DNA of 64,000 nt from Arthrobacter sp. M2012083. GTDB taxonomy: Bacteria; Actinomycetota; Actinomycetes; Actinomycetales; Micrococcaceae. The stretch is taken from the NCBI RefSeq assembly GCF_000281065.1, contig NZ_AKKK01000032.1, positions 1 to 64,000 on the forward strand. The letters are read 5' to 3'. Below, piece after piece: positions 48,218-57,388 of this stretch. Position 1 is the first letter of the stretch; every line of letters begins with the position of its first letter. The translations under genes and the position numbers were made by a program. The notes beneath the pieces are model-generated. The model made no database searches and was not told where the DNA came from. It worked only from the letters and a program-made list of their open reading frames with translations.

Positions 48218-49591
48218 ATGCAAAATCTTGATCGCGACGTTGTGATCGTCGGCGCCGGACCGTCAGGGCTGACGGCGGCACGCGAACTGAAGAAGGCCGG
48301 ACTCAGCGTCGCAGTGCTCGAAGCACGCGACCGCGTAGGCGGCCGCACCTGGACCGACACCATCGACGGCGCCATGCTGGAGATCGGCGGCCAGTGGGTA
48401 TCCCCGGACCAGACAGTGCTCATGGAGTTGCTGGACGAGCTCGGACTGAAAATGTACTCGCGCTACCGCGAGGGCGAGTCCGTCTACATCGGCGCCGACG
48501 GCAAGCGCACCCAGTACACCGGTGACACGTTCCCGGTGAACGAAACCACCAAGGCCGAAATGGATAAGCTTGTTGCCATTTTGGATGGTCTCGCCGCCGA
48601 GATCGGCCCCACCGAGCCTTGGGCACACCCCAAGGCACGCGAGCTGGACACCATTTCCTTCCATCACTGGCTCCGCCAGAACTCCAACGATGAGGAAGCC
48701 TGCAACAACATCGGCCTCTTCATCGCAGGTGGCATGCTGACCAAGCCCGCCCACGCTTTCTCAGCACTGCAGGCGGTCCTCATGGCCGCATCGGCCGGCT
48801 CCTTCACCCACCTGACGGACGAAGACTTCATCCTGGACAAGCGCGTCATTGGCGGTATGCAGCAGGTGTCACTGCTGCAGGCAGCAGAGCTGGGTGACGA
48901 CGTCGTGCTCAACAGCCCGGTGCGCACCATCAAGTGGGACGACAACAACGTAACCGTGGTGTCGGAGAAGGCAACCGTCAATGCGCGCTACGTGATCATG
49001 GCAGTACCGCCGAACCTCTACTCCCGCGTATCGTTCGAACCCCCGCTGCCGCGCCGCCAGCACCAGATGCACCAGCACCAGTCCCTGGGCCTGGTCATCA
49101 AAGTCCACGCCGTGTACCACACGCCGTTCTGGCGCGAAGAAGGACTGTCCGGCACGGGCTTCAGCGCAGGCGCGCTGGTCCAGGAGGTCTATGACAACAC
49201 CAACCACGGCGACACCCGCGGCACCCTGGTGGGCTTTGTCTCAGACGAAAAGGCCGACGCCGTATTCGAGCTCAGCGCCGAAGACCGCAAGAAAGCGATC
49301 CTCGAGTCCATTGCCGGCTTCCTTGGCGACAAGGCACTCACCCCGGAGGTCTACTACGAGTCCGACTGGGGCTCCGAAGAATGGACCCGCGGTGCGTACG
49401 CATCCAGCTACGACCTCGGTGGCTTGCACCGCTACGGCAAAGACCAGCACGCGAACGTCGGACCGATCTACTGGTCCTCGTCGGACCTCGCGGCCGAGGG
49501 CTACCAGCACGTGGATGGCGCCGTCCGCATGGGCCAGGCAACTGCCGCTCGCATCGTAGAGGCCAACAAGCTGGCTTCGGTAGCTGTCTAA
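48218..49591 (+). CDS. puo: Putrescine oxidase (flavin monoamine oxidase)
   Basis: 457 residues from ATG at 48218 with GGAGAGG upstream. Oxidises putrescine to 4-aminobutanal with release of ammonia and hydrogen peroxide. Seen: FAD-binding Rossmann motif VVIVGAGPSGLTAAREL and LEARDRVGGRTW (8-45), amine-oxidase core, and long stretches that I recognise from Micrococcus/Kocuria putrescine oxidase (EIGGQWVSPDQT, EPWAHPKARELDTISFHHW, FSALQAVLMAASAGSF, QHQMHQHQSLGLVIKVHAVY, DLAAEGYQHVDGA). No signal peptide. First gene of an operon with a Usp protein and a permease. Confidence 0.94.
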   Translation: MQNLDRDVVIVGAGPSGLTAARELKKAGLSVAVLEARDRVGGRTWTDTIDGAMLEIGGQWVSPDQTVLMELLDELGLKMYSRYREGESVYIGADGKRTQYTGDTFPVNETTKAEMDKLVAILDGLAAEIGPTEPWAHPKARELDTISFHHWLRQNSNDEEACNNIGLFIAGGMLTKPAHAFSALQAVLMAASAGSFTHLTDEDFILDKRVIGGMQQVSLLQAAELGDDVVLNSPVRTIKWDDNNVTVVSEKATVNARYVIMAVPPNLYSRVSFEPPLPRRQHQMHQHQSLGLVIKVHAVYHTPFWREEGLSGTGFSAGALVQEVYDNTNHGDTRGTLVGFVSDEKADAVFELSAEDRKKAILESIAGFLGDKALTPEVYYESDWGSEEWTRGAYASSYDLGGLHRYGKDQHANVGPIYWSSSDLAAEGYQHVDGAVRMGQATAARIVEANKLASVAV

Positions 49592-49607
49592 CCGCTCTGA
49601 AACCGCA

Positions 49608-49645
49608 CCGGCAGGCTGGGGGGACACCACTCCCCGGCCTGCCGG
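49608..49645 (+). other. Intercistronic hairpin puo-usp
   Basis: Fourteen-base arms (49608-49621 and 49632-49645) pair at 13 positions plus one G-T, with a 10-base loop. No T-run follows, so it is more likely an mRNA-stabilising or partial attenuation structure than a full terminator between puo and usp. Confidence 0.7.
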
Positions 49646-49676
49646 CTCCACTGTTTAAGACGAGAAAGGGACCATC

Positions 49677-50537
49677 ATGCGCTACGTTGTGGGCTACACC
49701 GCCAACGCGAGGGGGCACGACGCCGTTCACCTTGCGGTCGCGATGGCCCGGAACCACGATGTCAGCCTGGACCTGGTCCTGGTGATCCCGGAAGATTCCC
49801 CCTTCAACGCCGTCTACCCGCCTGAGACCGGCTACAACGACATCCTTAACGAGCAGGCGCAGCGTTGGCTGGACGAAGGCCTCGCGCTGGTTCCGGCGGA
49901 CATCACCGCCCGCGCCCACATCCGGCGCGGCGACTCAGAAGCTCAGACGCTGATCGATGTTGCCGTGGAGATGGATGCGGCGGCCTTGGTGATTGGCGCC
50001 ACCAACGGTGGACTGTTCAAGCGGTTCACCATCGGCTCCGTGGCGAGCTCGCTGCTCCACTCGTCGCCGGTTCCTGTGGCTCTGGCACCCCACGGTTACC
50101 AGCGCACGGAACCGATCACGCGCTTGAGCTGCGGTTTTGGGACGCGCCCGGGCGCCGATGAACTGCTCGACGTTGCAGTTGAGTCCGCGCGCGATCGCGG
50201 CCTTCCGCTGAGGCTCGTTTCCCTTTTGGCGCTCGACGGCGGTAACTCGCCCGGGTTGGCCGACGCCGCCTGGGTGCATGCCGCCGACCGCCTTGCCGCC
50301 GTCGGAGGTTCTGCTGCGGAGACGCCGGAACCCGAGATCGTCGTCGCTCAGGGCCGCACCATCGAAGAAGCCGTTGACCGACTCGACTGGGAAGACGGCG
50401 AAATCCTGCTGATCGGCTCCAGCCGCCTGGCCCAGCACCGGGCCACCTTCCTGGGCAGCACCGCCAACCGGATCCTGCGTGCCCTCCCCGTCCCCATGAT
50501 CGTGGTTCCCCGCGACTACACGCGACAAAGCTCCTAG
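49677..50537 (+). CDS. Universal stress protein, tandem UspA
   Basis: 286 residues. Two UspA domains: the first (1-140) ends with GATNGGLFKRFTIGSVASSLLHSSPVPVALAP, quoted in parts around 108-138, carrying the Gly-x2-Gly-x9-Gly-Ser ATP-type motif in loose form; the second ends with GSSRLAQHRATFLGSTANRILRALPVPMIVV. Placed between putrescine oxidase and an amino-acid/polyamine permease, which suggests a role tied to amine transport or oxidation stress. Function is inferred from context only. Confidence 0.88.
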   Translation: MRYVVGYTANARGHDAVHLAVAMARNHDVSLDLVLVIPEDSPFNAVYPPETGYNDILNEQAQRWLDEGLALVPADITARAHIRRGDSEAQTLIDVAVEMDAAALVIGATNGGLFKRFTIGSVASSLLHSSPVPVALAPHGYQRTEPITRLSCGFGTRPGADELLDVAVESARDRGLPLRLVSLLALDGGNSPGLADAAWVHAADRLAAVGGSAAETPEPEIVVAQGRTIEEAVDRLDWEDGEILLIGSSRLAQHRATFLGSTANRILRALPVPMIVVPRDYTRQSS

Positions 50538-50560
50538 CAATCGCCTGAGAGGCAAAACCC

Positions 50561-52066
50561 ATGTCAACTGCACCAAAGACGGTCCAGTCGAAAGAAACAT
50601 CATCCCTGAGTGAAAAGGGACTGAAAGCCGGGTCGGTGGGCCTGATCGGCGCCGTCGTGATTGGTGTTTCCTGCATCGCACCCGCGTACACGCTTACCGC
50701 AGCCCTTGGTCCCACCGTGTCCGAAGTTGGCGTGCACCTTCCCGCCATCTTCCTGGTGGGCTTCATCCCCATGCTGCTGGTGGCGCTCGGCTACCGCGAA
50801 CTGAACAATGCAATGCCCGACGCCGGAACCTCCTTCACGTGGGCGACTCGTGCCTTCGGCCCGTGGATCGGCTGGATGGGTGGCTGGGGGCTGATTGCGG
50901 CAACGATCATCGTGTTGTCCAACCTTGCCGCCGTCGCCGTGGACTTCTTCTACCTGATGCTCGCGCAGATTTTCAGCAACCCGGAGTTGGGTGAGCTCAG
51001 CAAGATCCTGCCCTTGAACATTGCTACAACGCTGGTGTTTATTGCCTTGGCTTGCTGGATTTCGTACCGCGGCATGGAGACCACCAAAGGCGTCCAGTAC
51101 GTGCTGGTGGCCTTCCAGCTGCTGGTGCTGGGCTGGTTCGCAGTATCAGCGTTCGTCCACGTATCAAACGGTACGGCTTTCGACGCCACAGCCATTTCGC
51201 CCGACTGGTTTAACCCGTTTGCCGTGGACTCCTTCTCCTCGTTTGCCGCAGGTGTGTCGCTGTCGATCTTCATTTACTGGGGTTGGGACGTCACCCTCAC
51301 CATGAACGAGGAAACCAAGAATCCGGAGAAGACCCCGGGCCGTGCAGCGACCATCACCGTGCTGGTCATCGTGATCATCTACATGACCGTTGCGCTGGCT
51401 ACGTTGTCCTTCGCGGGAGTGGGCGAGACCGGTTTGGGCGCCGGTAACCCCGAAAACCAGTCCAGCATCTTCGCCGTGCTTGCCGGTCCTGTGATGGGTC
51501 CGTTCGCAATCCTCATGTCGCTGGCCATCCTGAGCAGCTCGGCGGCATCCCTGCAGTCGACGTTCGTTTCCCCGGCACGCACCATGCTGGCCATGGGTCA
51601 CTACCGCGCCATCTCGCCGAAGTTCGGGAAGATCAGCCCCACCTATAAGTCGCCCAGCTTCGCGACCATCGCGGCGGCTATCGCTGCCGCCGGCTTCTAC
51701 GTGATCACCCGGACGGTGTCCGAGAACGCGCTGTGGGACACCATCACCGCCTTGGGCATGATGATCTGCTTCTACTACGGCATCACTGCCTTGGCTTGCG
51801 TCTGGTTCTTCCGGGCATCGGCGTTCAGCAGTGCGCGGGCGTTCTTCTTCAAGTTCCTGGCGCCGTTGCTGGGAGGCGTGATCCTGCTGGTCATGTTCGT
51901 GAAGACCGCCATGGACTCGATGGATCCGGAGTATGGCTCGGGCTCGTCAGTTGGCGGTGTGGGCCTGGTGTTCGTGCTGGGAATGGGCGTGATCTTGCTC
52001 GGTGTGGTGGTGATGCTGGTGATGTACCGGTTGCGTCCCGAGTTCTTCAAGGGCAAGGTTCTGTAG
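50561..52066 (+). CDS. APC superfamily permease, probable putrescine importer
   Basis: 501 residues, 23 bp after usp. About twelve membrane helices. Seen: APC signature GLIGAVVIGVSCIAPAYTLTAALGP in the first helix region, MPDAGTSFTWATRAFGPWIGWMGGW, and YWGWDVTLTMNEETKNPEKTPGRA. Substrate is predicted as putrescine or a related amine because the gene is in the puo operon; the sequence alone supports only an amino acid/polyamine/organocation permease. Confidence 0.88.
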   Translation: MSTAPKTVQSKETSSLSEKGLKAGSVGLIGAVVIGVSCIAPAYTLTAALGPTVSEVGVHLPAIFLVGFIPMLLVALGYRELNNAMPDAGTSFTWATRAFGPWIGWMGGWGLIAATIIVLSNLAAVAVDFFYLMLAQIFSNPELGELSKILPLNIATTLVFIALACWISYRGMETTKGVQYVLVAFQLLVLGWFAVSAFVHVSNGTAFDATAISPDWFNPFAVDSFSSFAAGVSLSIFIYWGWDVTLTMNEETKNPEKTPGRAATITVLVIVIIYMTVALATLSFAGVGETGLGAGNPENQSSIFAVLAGPVMGPFAILMSLAILSSSAASLQSTFVSPARTMLAMGHYRAISPKFGKISPTYKSPSFATIAAAIAAAGFYVITRTVSENALWDTITALGMMICFYYGITALACVWFFRASAFSSARAFFFKFLAPLLGGVILLVMFVKTAMDSMDPEYGSGSSVGGVGLVFVLGMGVILLGVVVMLVMYRLRPEFFKGKVL

Positions 52067-52068
52067 TT

Positions 52069-52623
52069 TTATCTCGGCGCGGGGGCGGGGACTCCTGCTG
52101 CGCGTTCGGCTGCTGTGAGGGCTTCGGCAAGACGCTGGACGGCGGCACGGTAGTCGGTCCCGGCTGTCACTTTGCAGTACTCGGCCTCCCGCATGGCCCG
52201 CGTTAGCGCCGCTGTTTCGGCAGTCCTGACGTCCGTCATTGCCGGGAAGACGATGGTCCGCGCAGGGTCGAGTTCGTAACGCCGCCACTGTTCCAGAAGG
52301 TGCTCGTGGCGGGCCGCGTCGTCCGGAAAACCGTTACGACGCCGCGGCTCAGCTGCATGGATGCGCTCCACCTTGCGGATGCTCACCAAGGTGCCTGCTG
52401 CCGTGGCCACGCCAACGAAAACCATGATGAGCCCGGCCGGAGACCATTGCACGGCAGGGACGAGGATGGCCGGTGCAATGACCACGAGCCCCCCGAAAAC
52501 GTCCCAGAAGACGCCGTCCGGCTCCGGGCCGCGGCCGTGGGTGAGTTTCTTGTGCAGGACATAGGTAGTTGCTGCGGTTGCGAGAACCAGAGCTACACCC
52601 CACAGGAGCATCATGGCGGGCAT
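52069..52623 (-). CDS. Membrane protein, function unknown
   Basis: 184 residues from ATG at 52623, with GGAGGTGG upstream. Seen: three hydrophobic segments (about 4-20, 40-58, 62-80), then a cytoplasmic, charged, Ala-rich helical domain of about 100 residues (RKVERIHAAEPRRRNG..., EHLLEQWRRYELDPARTIVFPAMTD). No family recognised. The stop is 2 bp from the convergent permease stop. Confidence 0.75.
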   Translation of the reverse strand: MPAMMLLWGVALVLATAATTYVLHKKLTHGRGPEPDGVFWDVFGGLVVIAPAILVPAVQWSPAGLIMVFVGVATAAGTLVSIRKVERIHAAEPRRRNGFPDDAARHEHLLEQWRRYELDPARTIVFPAMTDVRTAETAALTRAMREAEYCKVTAGTDYRAAVQRLAEALTAAERAAGVPAPAPR

Positions 52624-52776
52624 CGGACCACCTCCGGGCGACTTCGCTGCTTTGACTTCAGTATGCGCCCGACACCTTCCACGGGACAATTCACCACCGC
52701 ACGCGCCGGTGAAATGTCCGGATGAGGGTGATTGCTGCCCGGGACTCTGTCGTACCCGGGGCGTAGCCTTGGCAGC

Positions 52777-53160
52777 ATGAGACTGAAAATGTGCAGCATC
52801 CATGTCAAGGACCCCGCAGCAGCCCATGTCTTCTACACGGAGACGCTTGGCTTCGAGACCTTGATGGCCATGCCCGAGTACAACCTTTTCATCATCAAGG
52901 ATCCCGGCGCGGACAACAGCAGTTCACCCGGCCTGCTGCTGGAGCCCAGCGACAACCCCATCGCCTCGAACTACATGAACGCCCTGCATGAGTCCGGCCT
53001 GGCCGCGATCACCTTCGGCGTGCCCGATGTCCAGGCCGAGTATGAGCGTTTGCTTGCCGCCGGTGTGACGTTCCAAGGTGAACCCTCGGAGGATCCCTCA
53101 GGCGTCAGCGCAGTCTTCGACGACGGCTGTGGCAACTTCATTCAGCTGCACCAGGATTGA
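52777..53160 (+). CDS. VOC (glyoxalase/dioxygenase superfamily) protein
   Basis: 127 residues from ATG at 52777. Seen: two beta-alpha-beta-beta-beta modules with VKDPAAAHVFYTETLGFETL at the start, and ITFGVPDVQAEYERLLAAGVTF then FDDGCGNFIQLHQD at the end. The C-terminal Glu/His metal ligand position is occupied by Gln-Leu-His. Could be a lyase, dioxygenase or binding protein; the substrate is unknown. Confidence 0.85.
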   Translation: MRLKMCSIHVKDPAAAHVFYTETLGFETLMAMPEYNLFIIKDPGADNSSSPGLLLEPSDNPIASNYMNALHESGLAAITFGVPDVQAEYERLLAAGVTFQGEPSEDPSGVSAVFDDGCGNFIQLHQD

Positions 53161-53172
53161 GCTTAAACAACC

Positions 53173-53198
53173 GTGGCCGGGACTCAGGTCCCGGCCAC
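53173..53198. terminator. Hairpin between convergent genes
   Basis: Perfect 11-bp stem (53173-53183 with 53188-53198) and TCAG loop between the stops of the VOC and DUF5997 genes. No clear T-run; likely a bidirectional terminator. Confidence 0.65.
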
Positions 53199-53210
53199 AG
53201 TTCGTGAAAA

Positions 53211-53660
53211 CTACGCGTGATCGCGCTTGGAGGTCTTCGGAGCATCACGCTTAGCAGCAGCGTTGTCGCGGGCTTCCTTCGTGGCGGCCTTCCTGGCAGC
53301 CTCGTCCTTGACGCGCTGCGCCTCGGAGCGGACAGCAGCGTGCGTGGCGCGCTCGGTGACGAGCCACTGTGGCGGAGCCTGCAGCAGCTCGGTGATTTCC
53401 GCCGTCGTAAGCGCATCCTCGACGCCGCCGCGGGCGAGGCCGCTGATGGAGATGTTGAGTTTATGCGCGACTACCGGGCGCGGGTGTGGGCCGTTGCGGC
53501 GCAGTTCGGCGAGCCACTCCGGCGGGTTGGCCTGAAGTTCGGCGAATTCCTCACGGGAGATGGACGAATCCTGGAACTCCTGGGGTGTTGCGGGCAGGTA
53601 GATGCCGAGTTTCTTGGCAACTGTTGCCGGCTTCATGGACTGGGAGTTCGAGGACGTCAT
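53211..53660 (-). CDS. DUF5997 family protein
   Basis: 149 residues. Conserved actinobacterial protein of unknown function. Seen: KPATVAKKLGIYLPATPQEFQ near the start, a possible HTH-like pair (TVAKKLGI and PVVAHKLNISISGLARGG), PPEWLAELRRNGPHPRPVVA, and a Lys/Ala/Asp-rich basic tail ending KTSKRDHA. The two repeated KKLGI/HKLNIS elements look like nucleic-acid-binding helices, which is inference. Starts 33 bp from a divergent LysR-like gene. Confidence 0.85.
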   Translation of the reverse strand: MTSSNSQSMKPATVAKKLGIYLPATPQEFQDSSISREEFAELQANPPEWLAELRRNGPHPRPVVAHKLNISISGLARGGVEDALTTAEITELLQAPPQWLVTERATHAAVRSEAQRVKDEAARKAATKEARDNAAAKRDAPKTSKRDHA

Positions 53661-53693
53661 GCTTCAAGGGTATCTGGCCGGTACTGTGAGTGT

Positions 53694-54419
53694 GTGCCAG
53701 ACGCTGAAGATTCCGCCGAAACAACCGAACCCCTAGCCGGCCTCCGCTTGGCCTATGTTGCCGGTGTGACTCCTGGGAAATGGATCCGGCGGTGGGAAGA
53801 ACGGATGCCCAACTTTCCGTTGCACTCGTTCATGTCCGACGACGACGCCCAGGTTTCGGTGTTGCGTGACGGTTCCGCTGACCTCAGCTTCGTTCGGTTG
53901 CCCGTGGACCGCGAAGGATTGAACGTCATCCCCTTGTATGAAGAGCAGCCTGTGGTGGTCGCTCCCAAGGGGCACGAGATTTCGGTGTTTGAGGAAGTAG
54001 CTCTGGACGACCTCGCCGAGGAGAACTTCCTGGATATTGACGAGATGGGCGGCCCGGATATGGCCCTCCAAGTGGTGGCATCCGGTGCGGGACTCGCGAT
54101 CCTGCCAATGTCCGTTGCGCGGCACTTGAACGTAAAAGATACCGTTATGCGTCGTCTGACCGGTGCTCCCGGGACGCAGATCGGCTTGGCCTGGCTGGTT
54201 GGAACTGACAGCCCGGTGATTGAAGAATTCATTGGGATCGTGCGTGGACGTACAGCTCAGAGCTCCCGCCAGCCTTCAGCCCAGCAGGAAAAGCCCAAGA
54301 AGGCACCGAAGCCTGATCGTCGTGGCGGTGGCCCAAAGAAGCCCGCAGTCGCGCAGCGCTACGCTCCGAATCCAGACAAGGGCCGTGGCAAGGGTTCACG
54401 CAAGAAGGGCAAACGCTGA
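53694..54419 (+). CDS. LysR-type substrate-binding domain protein lacking an HTH
   Basis: 241 residues from GTG at 53694, the only plausible start. Seen: the effector-binding (periplasmic-binding-like) fold beginning LAGLRLAYVAGVTPGKWIRRWEER, with the DADLSFVRLP-like stretch as GSADLSFVRLPVDREGLNV, and VASGAGLAILPMSVAR. The N-terminal winged HTH of a LysR regulator is absent. The last 60 residues are strongly basic (KPKKAPKPDRRGGGPKK ... KGSRKKGKR). Divergent from DUF5997 and probably acts with it. Confidence 0.85.
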   Translation: MPDAEDSAETTEPLAGLRLAYVAGVTPGKWIRRWEERMPNFPLHSFMSDDDAQVSVLRDGSADLSFVRLPVDREGLNVIPLYEEQPVVVAPKGHEISVFEEVALDDLAEENFLDIDEMGGPDMALQVVASGAGLAILPMSVARHLNVKDTVMRRLTGAPGTQIGLAWLVGTDSPVIEEFIGIVRGRTAQSSRQPSAQQEKPKKAPKPDRRGGGPKKPAVAQRYAPNPDKGRGKGSRKKGKR

Positions 54420-55118
54420 CTACTCGCCGTGGATGGCCGTTTGCTGCTGCTCTGAACGGTTGAGGTAGGCAAGGAGCAAGTCCCCGGCACGCTCCAGCTC
54501 GCCTGCTTCCAAAGCTGAGCAGATCTGCTCATTCTCCTTCAACCAGTCGCTGTAGAAGTGGGCGTTCAGCGTGGCTTTGTGGAAGTAGAGCCGCATCTCG
54601 GCCAGGATCTGCGCCATGATCGTGTTCAGCCGGTTGCTCTCGGCGAGGGCGACGATGGCACCGTGGAAATGTTGGTTGGCGCTGCCCAGGCCCTCATTGT
54701 CGTTGGCCTCAGCCGCCCGCTTGCCTTCTTCGACGGCGGCCCTGACGGCGGCGATACGCTCCGGAGAACCACCCGCGCGGATAGAGCTGACCTCGATTGC
54801 CCGACGAACCGTATAGACGTCGTGAATGTCGCCTGCTTCGAGGGTGGCTACAAAAACGCCCTTATTGGGCTGGCGGAGAAGTAACCGTTCCCCGGCCAGC
54901 TCGGCGAAGGCTTCGCGGACCGTGTTCCGGGAGACGCCCAGGTCCTCAGCAATGGTGGCTTCGGTCAGCTTGGCGCCCGGGACCAGGAAACCTTCGGCCA
55001 GTTGGTAGCGCAGTTCTTCGGCGACCCTCTCGGCAACGGACGGAACTTTCATTCGTACCCGGGCCCGCGCGCCATCAAGGCCAACGTGTTCGCTTTTTCC
55101 TTGATCTGCACTGGCCAT
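54420..55118 (-). CDS. GntR/FadR (FCD) family regulator of the 5-oxoproline operon
   Basis: 232 residues from ATG at 55118; the frame stays open to 55205. Seen: winged helix with VAERVAEELRYQLAEGFLVPGAKLTEATIAEDLGVSRNTVREAFAELAGERLL split over about 28-80, and an FCD domain with FHGAIVALAESNRL. Divergent from pxpA, with a 27-bp near-palindrome in the 109-bp spacer. Probably a repressor relieved by 5-oxoproline or a related acid. Confidence 0.9.
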   Translation of the reverse strand: MASADQGKSEHVGLDGARARVRMKVPSVAERVAEELRYQLAEGFLVPGAKLTEATIAEDLGVSRNTVREAFAELAGERLLLRQPNKGVFVATLEAGDIHDVYTVRRAIEVSSIRAGGSPERIAAVRAAVEEGKRAAEANDNEGLGSANQHFHGAIVALAESNRLNTIMAQILAEMRLYFHKATLNAHFYSDWLKENEQICSALEAGELERAGDLLLAYLNRSEQQQTAIHGE

Positions 55119-55152
55119 GACACCAAAAATACACGATTGCCGAAAACTAGGA

Positions 55153-55179
55153 TCGCTGGATCGTTGAACAATCCAGCGA
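55153..55179. promoter_or_regulatory. 27-bp palindromic operator (GntR/pxp)
   Basis: Outer arms TCGCTGGAT (55153-55161) and ATCCAGCGA (55171-55179) are perfect, and the centre GTT-G-AAC is also palindromic. Only one pair (55162/55170) mismatches. Placed between the divergent GntR and pxpA starts. Confidence 0.88.
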
Positions 55180-55227
55180 AATGGTGCATGCTGGATGTAA
55201 CGCACATCACGAGGCAGGGATCACATC

Positions 55228-55986
55228 ATGGCAATCATCGATTTGAACAGCGACGTCGGCGAGTCCTTCGGGCGCTGGACGCTCGGCGATGACACAGCCA
55301 TGTTCGAGTCCGTCTCCAGCGCAAACGTTGCTTGCGGATTCCATGCTGGCGACCCCAGCGTCATCCGCGGCACCTGCGAAAAGGCGGCCAAGGCCGGCGT
55401 CGTTATAGGCGCCCATGTTGGTTACCGCGACCTCGCTGGATTCGGCCGCCGCTTCATGGACATTGACCCCATGGAACTGGCCGATGACGTGGTGTATCAG
55501 ATCGGTGCGCTGCAGGCGTTGGCAGGCACTACGGGTGCCAGCGTCCAGTACGTAAAACCCCACGGCGGCCTCTACAACGCGATCGTCAAGCACACGGCCC
55601 AGGCTCGTGCCGTGGTGGAGGCTGTGAAATCGGTTGACCCCAACCTTCCGATTCTTGGCCTTCCCGGTTCGGAAGTCCTGCGCCTCGCGGAGGAAGCCGG
55701 CCTTCGCGGCGTTTCCGAAGCATTCGCGGACCGCGCTTACAACCCGGACGGAACGCTCGTCCCGCGCTCCCAAGCGGGGGCCGTGTTGAGCGATCCAGCA
55801 GACGTAGCAGAGCACGTCCTGCGAATGGCCACTGAACAAGCCGTCAGAACCATTGACGGTTCCATCCTAAAAATCCGCGCAGAGAGTATCTGCGTGCATG
55901 GTGACTCACCCGGGGCCGTCGCGATGGCCACCGCTGTGAAGTCTGCTCTGAGCGATGCCGGCGTCGGAGTCGGCTCGTTCCTCTAG
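55228..55986 (+). CDS. pxpA: 5-oxoprolinase subunit PxpA (LamB/YcsF)
   Basis: 252 residues. With PxpB and PxpC hydrolyses 5-oxoproline to glutamate using ATP. Seen: LamB/YcsF signature [66 protein letters not shown] and [10 protein letters not shown]. Length matches the family. First gene of a five-part unit with a transporter, pxpBC and a biotin carboxylase. Confidence 0.96.
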   Translation: MAIIDLNSDVGESFGRWTLGDDTAMFESVSSANVACGFHAGDPSVIRGTCEKAAKAGVVIGAHVGYRDLAGFGRRFMDIDPMELADDVVYQIGALQALAGTTGASVQYVKPHGGLYNAIVKHTAQARAVVEAVKSVDPNLPILGLPGSEVLRLAEEAGLRGVSEAFADRAYNPDGTLVPRSQAGAVLSDPADVAEHVLRMATEQAVRTIDGSILKIRAESICVHGDSPGAVAMATAVKSALSDAGVGVGSFL

Positions 55987-56032
55987 CCCGCCTGGGCTCC
56001 CCGCATCATCCCTCATCCCCCCGGAGGACATC

Positions 56033-57382
56033 ATGACCAGCACCAACAATGCACCTAAGGCAGCGACAAGGAAGCCGCCGCCCGGTGCCATCAAGGCGTA
56101 CGTCGCCAGCCTCACCGGCACGTCGCTTGAGTACTACGACTTCGCCATATATTCGGTGGCCTCGGCCCTCGTGTTCCCCAAGATCTTCTTCCCCGGCAAC
56201 GACGAATTCGTCGCTTTGCTGCTGTCCTTCTCAGCCTTCGCGGTTGGTTACTTGGCCCGCCCGATCGGTGGAGTCATCTTCGGCCGTCTGGGCGACAAGA
56301 TCGGCCGTAAGTACGTTCTGGTCTTCACCCTCGTCCTGATCGGCGTTGCTACGGTCCTCATTGGTGCGCTGCCTGACTACTCAGTGATCGGCGTCGCAGC
56401 CCCCACTATCCTTGTGCTGCTGCGATTGGCGCAGGGCATTGGCGTGGGCGGCGAATGGGGCGGCGCAGTGCTGCTTTCCAGCGAATTCGGTGACCCCAAC
56501 AAGCGCGGCTTCTGGTCCTCTGCAGCCCAGATCGGCCCGCCCGCCGGCAACCTCATGGCCAACGGCGTTCTGGCCATCCTTGCCGCTTCACTTAGCGAAG
56601 ATGCCTTCCTTTCTTGGGGCTGGCGCGTAGCCTTCCTGGCCTCCGCACTCCTGGTGGTCTTCGGCCTGATCATCCGGCTCAAACTCGAGGAAACCCCCGT
56701 ATTCAAGGCCATCCAGGCCCACGGAGATCGTCCCAAGGCTCCCATAAAGGAAGTTTTCACCACTCAGCCCAAAGCATTGGTGGCCGCAGCGCTCTCACGC
56801 GTCTGCCCGGATATCCTCTACGCGCTGTTCACGGTGTTCGTCGCTGTTTATGCCACGAAGGAACTGGGCATGACCACGGGCAACGTCCTGTCCGCCATCC
56901 TGATCGGCTCGGCTTTCCAGCTGTTCCTGATTCCGGCGGCAGGTGCACTGACGGACCGCTTCAACCGTCGCTGGGTCTATGGCATCGCGGCAGCTGCTAC
57001 CGCTGCCTATATCCCGCTGTTCTTCCTGATGATCCAAGGCAAGTCCGTAGCCATGCTGACCATCGGTACTGTCATTGGCTTGGCACTCCACGCCTTCATG
57101 TATGGCCCGCAGGCCGCCTTTATCACCGAGCAGTTCCCGGCCCGCCTTCGCTACGCCGGCAGCTCCTTGGCATACACCCTGGCTGGCGTCATCGGTGGCG
57201 CGGTTGCTCCCATCATCTTCACAGCGCTCTACGGTGCCGCTGGCGGCGGCTGGTACCTGATCGCCGTCTACATCCTCGTTGCAGCTGTTGTCACGGTCGT
57301 GGGCATGCTCCTCGGCCGCGACCCCAAGCCGGAAGAAGATGTCCGTTTGATGCAGGGGACGCACGCTCAGCCGGCGGCGTAG
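56033..57382 (+). CDS. MFS transporter (metabolite:proton symporter type)
   Basis: 449 residues from ATG at 56033, ribosome site GGAGG. Twelve membrane helices. Seen: start GTSLEYYDFAIYSVASALVF, GRLGDKIGRKYVL between helices 2 and 3, GIGVGGEWGGAVLLSSE and LLGRDPKPEED at the end, typical of the MHS group (shikimate/proline-betaine/ alpha-ketoglutarate permeases). Substrate predicted as 5-oxoproline or another organic acid because of the operon. Confidence 0.88.
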   Translation: MTSTNNAPKAATRKPPPGAIKAYVASLTGTSLEYYDFAIYSVASALVFPKIFFPGNDEFVALLLSFSAFAVGYLARPIGGVIFGRLGDKIGRKYVLVFTLVLIGVATVLIGALPDYSVIGVAAPTILVLLRLAQGIGVGGEWGGAVLLSSEFGDPNKRGFWSSAAQIGPPAGNLMANGVLAILAASLSEDAFLSWGWRVAFLASALLVVFGLIIRLKLEETPVFKAIQAHGDRPKAPIKEVFTTQPKALVAAALSRVCPDILYALFTVFVAVYATKELGMTTGNVLSAILIGSAFQLFLIPAAGALTDRFNRRWVYGIAAAATAAYIPLFFLMIQGKSVAMLTIGTVIGLALHAFMYGPQAAFITEQFPARLRYAGSSLAYTLAGVIGGAVAPIIFTALYGAAGGGWYLIAVYILVAAVVTVVGMLLGRDPKPEEDVRLMQGTHAQPAA

Positions 57383-57388
57383 CGAAAG

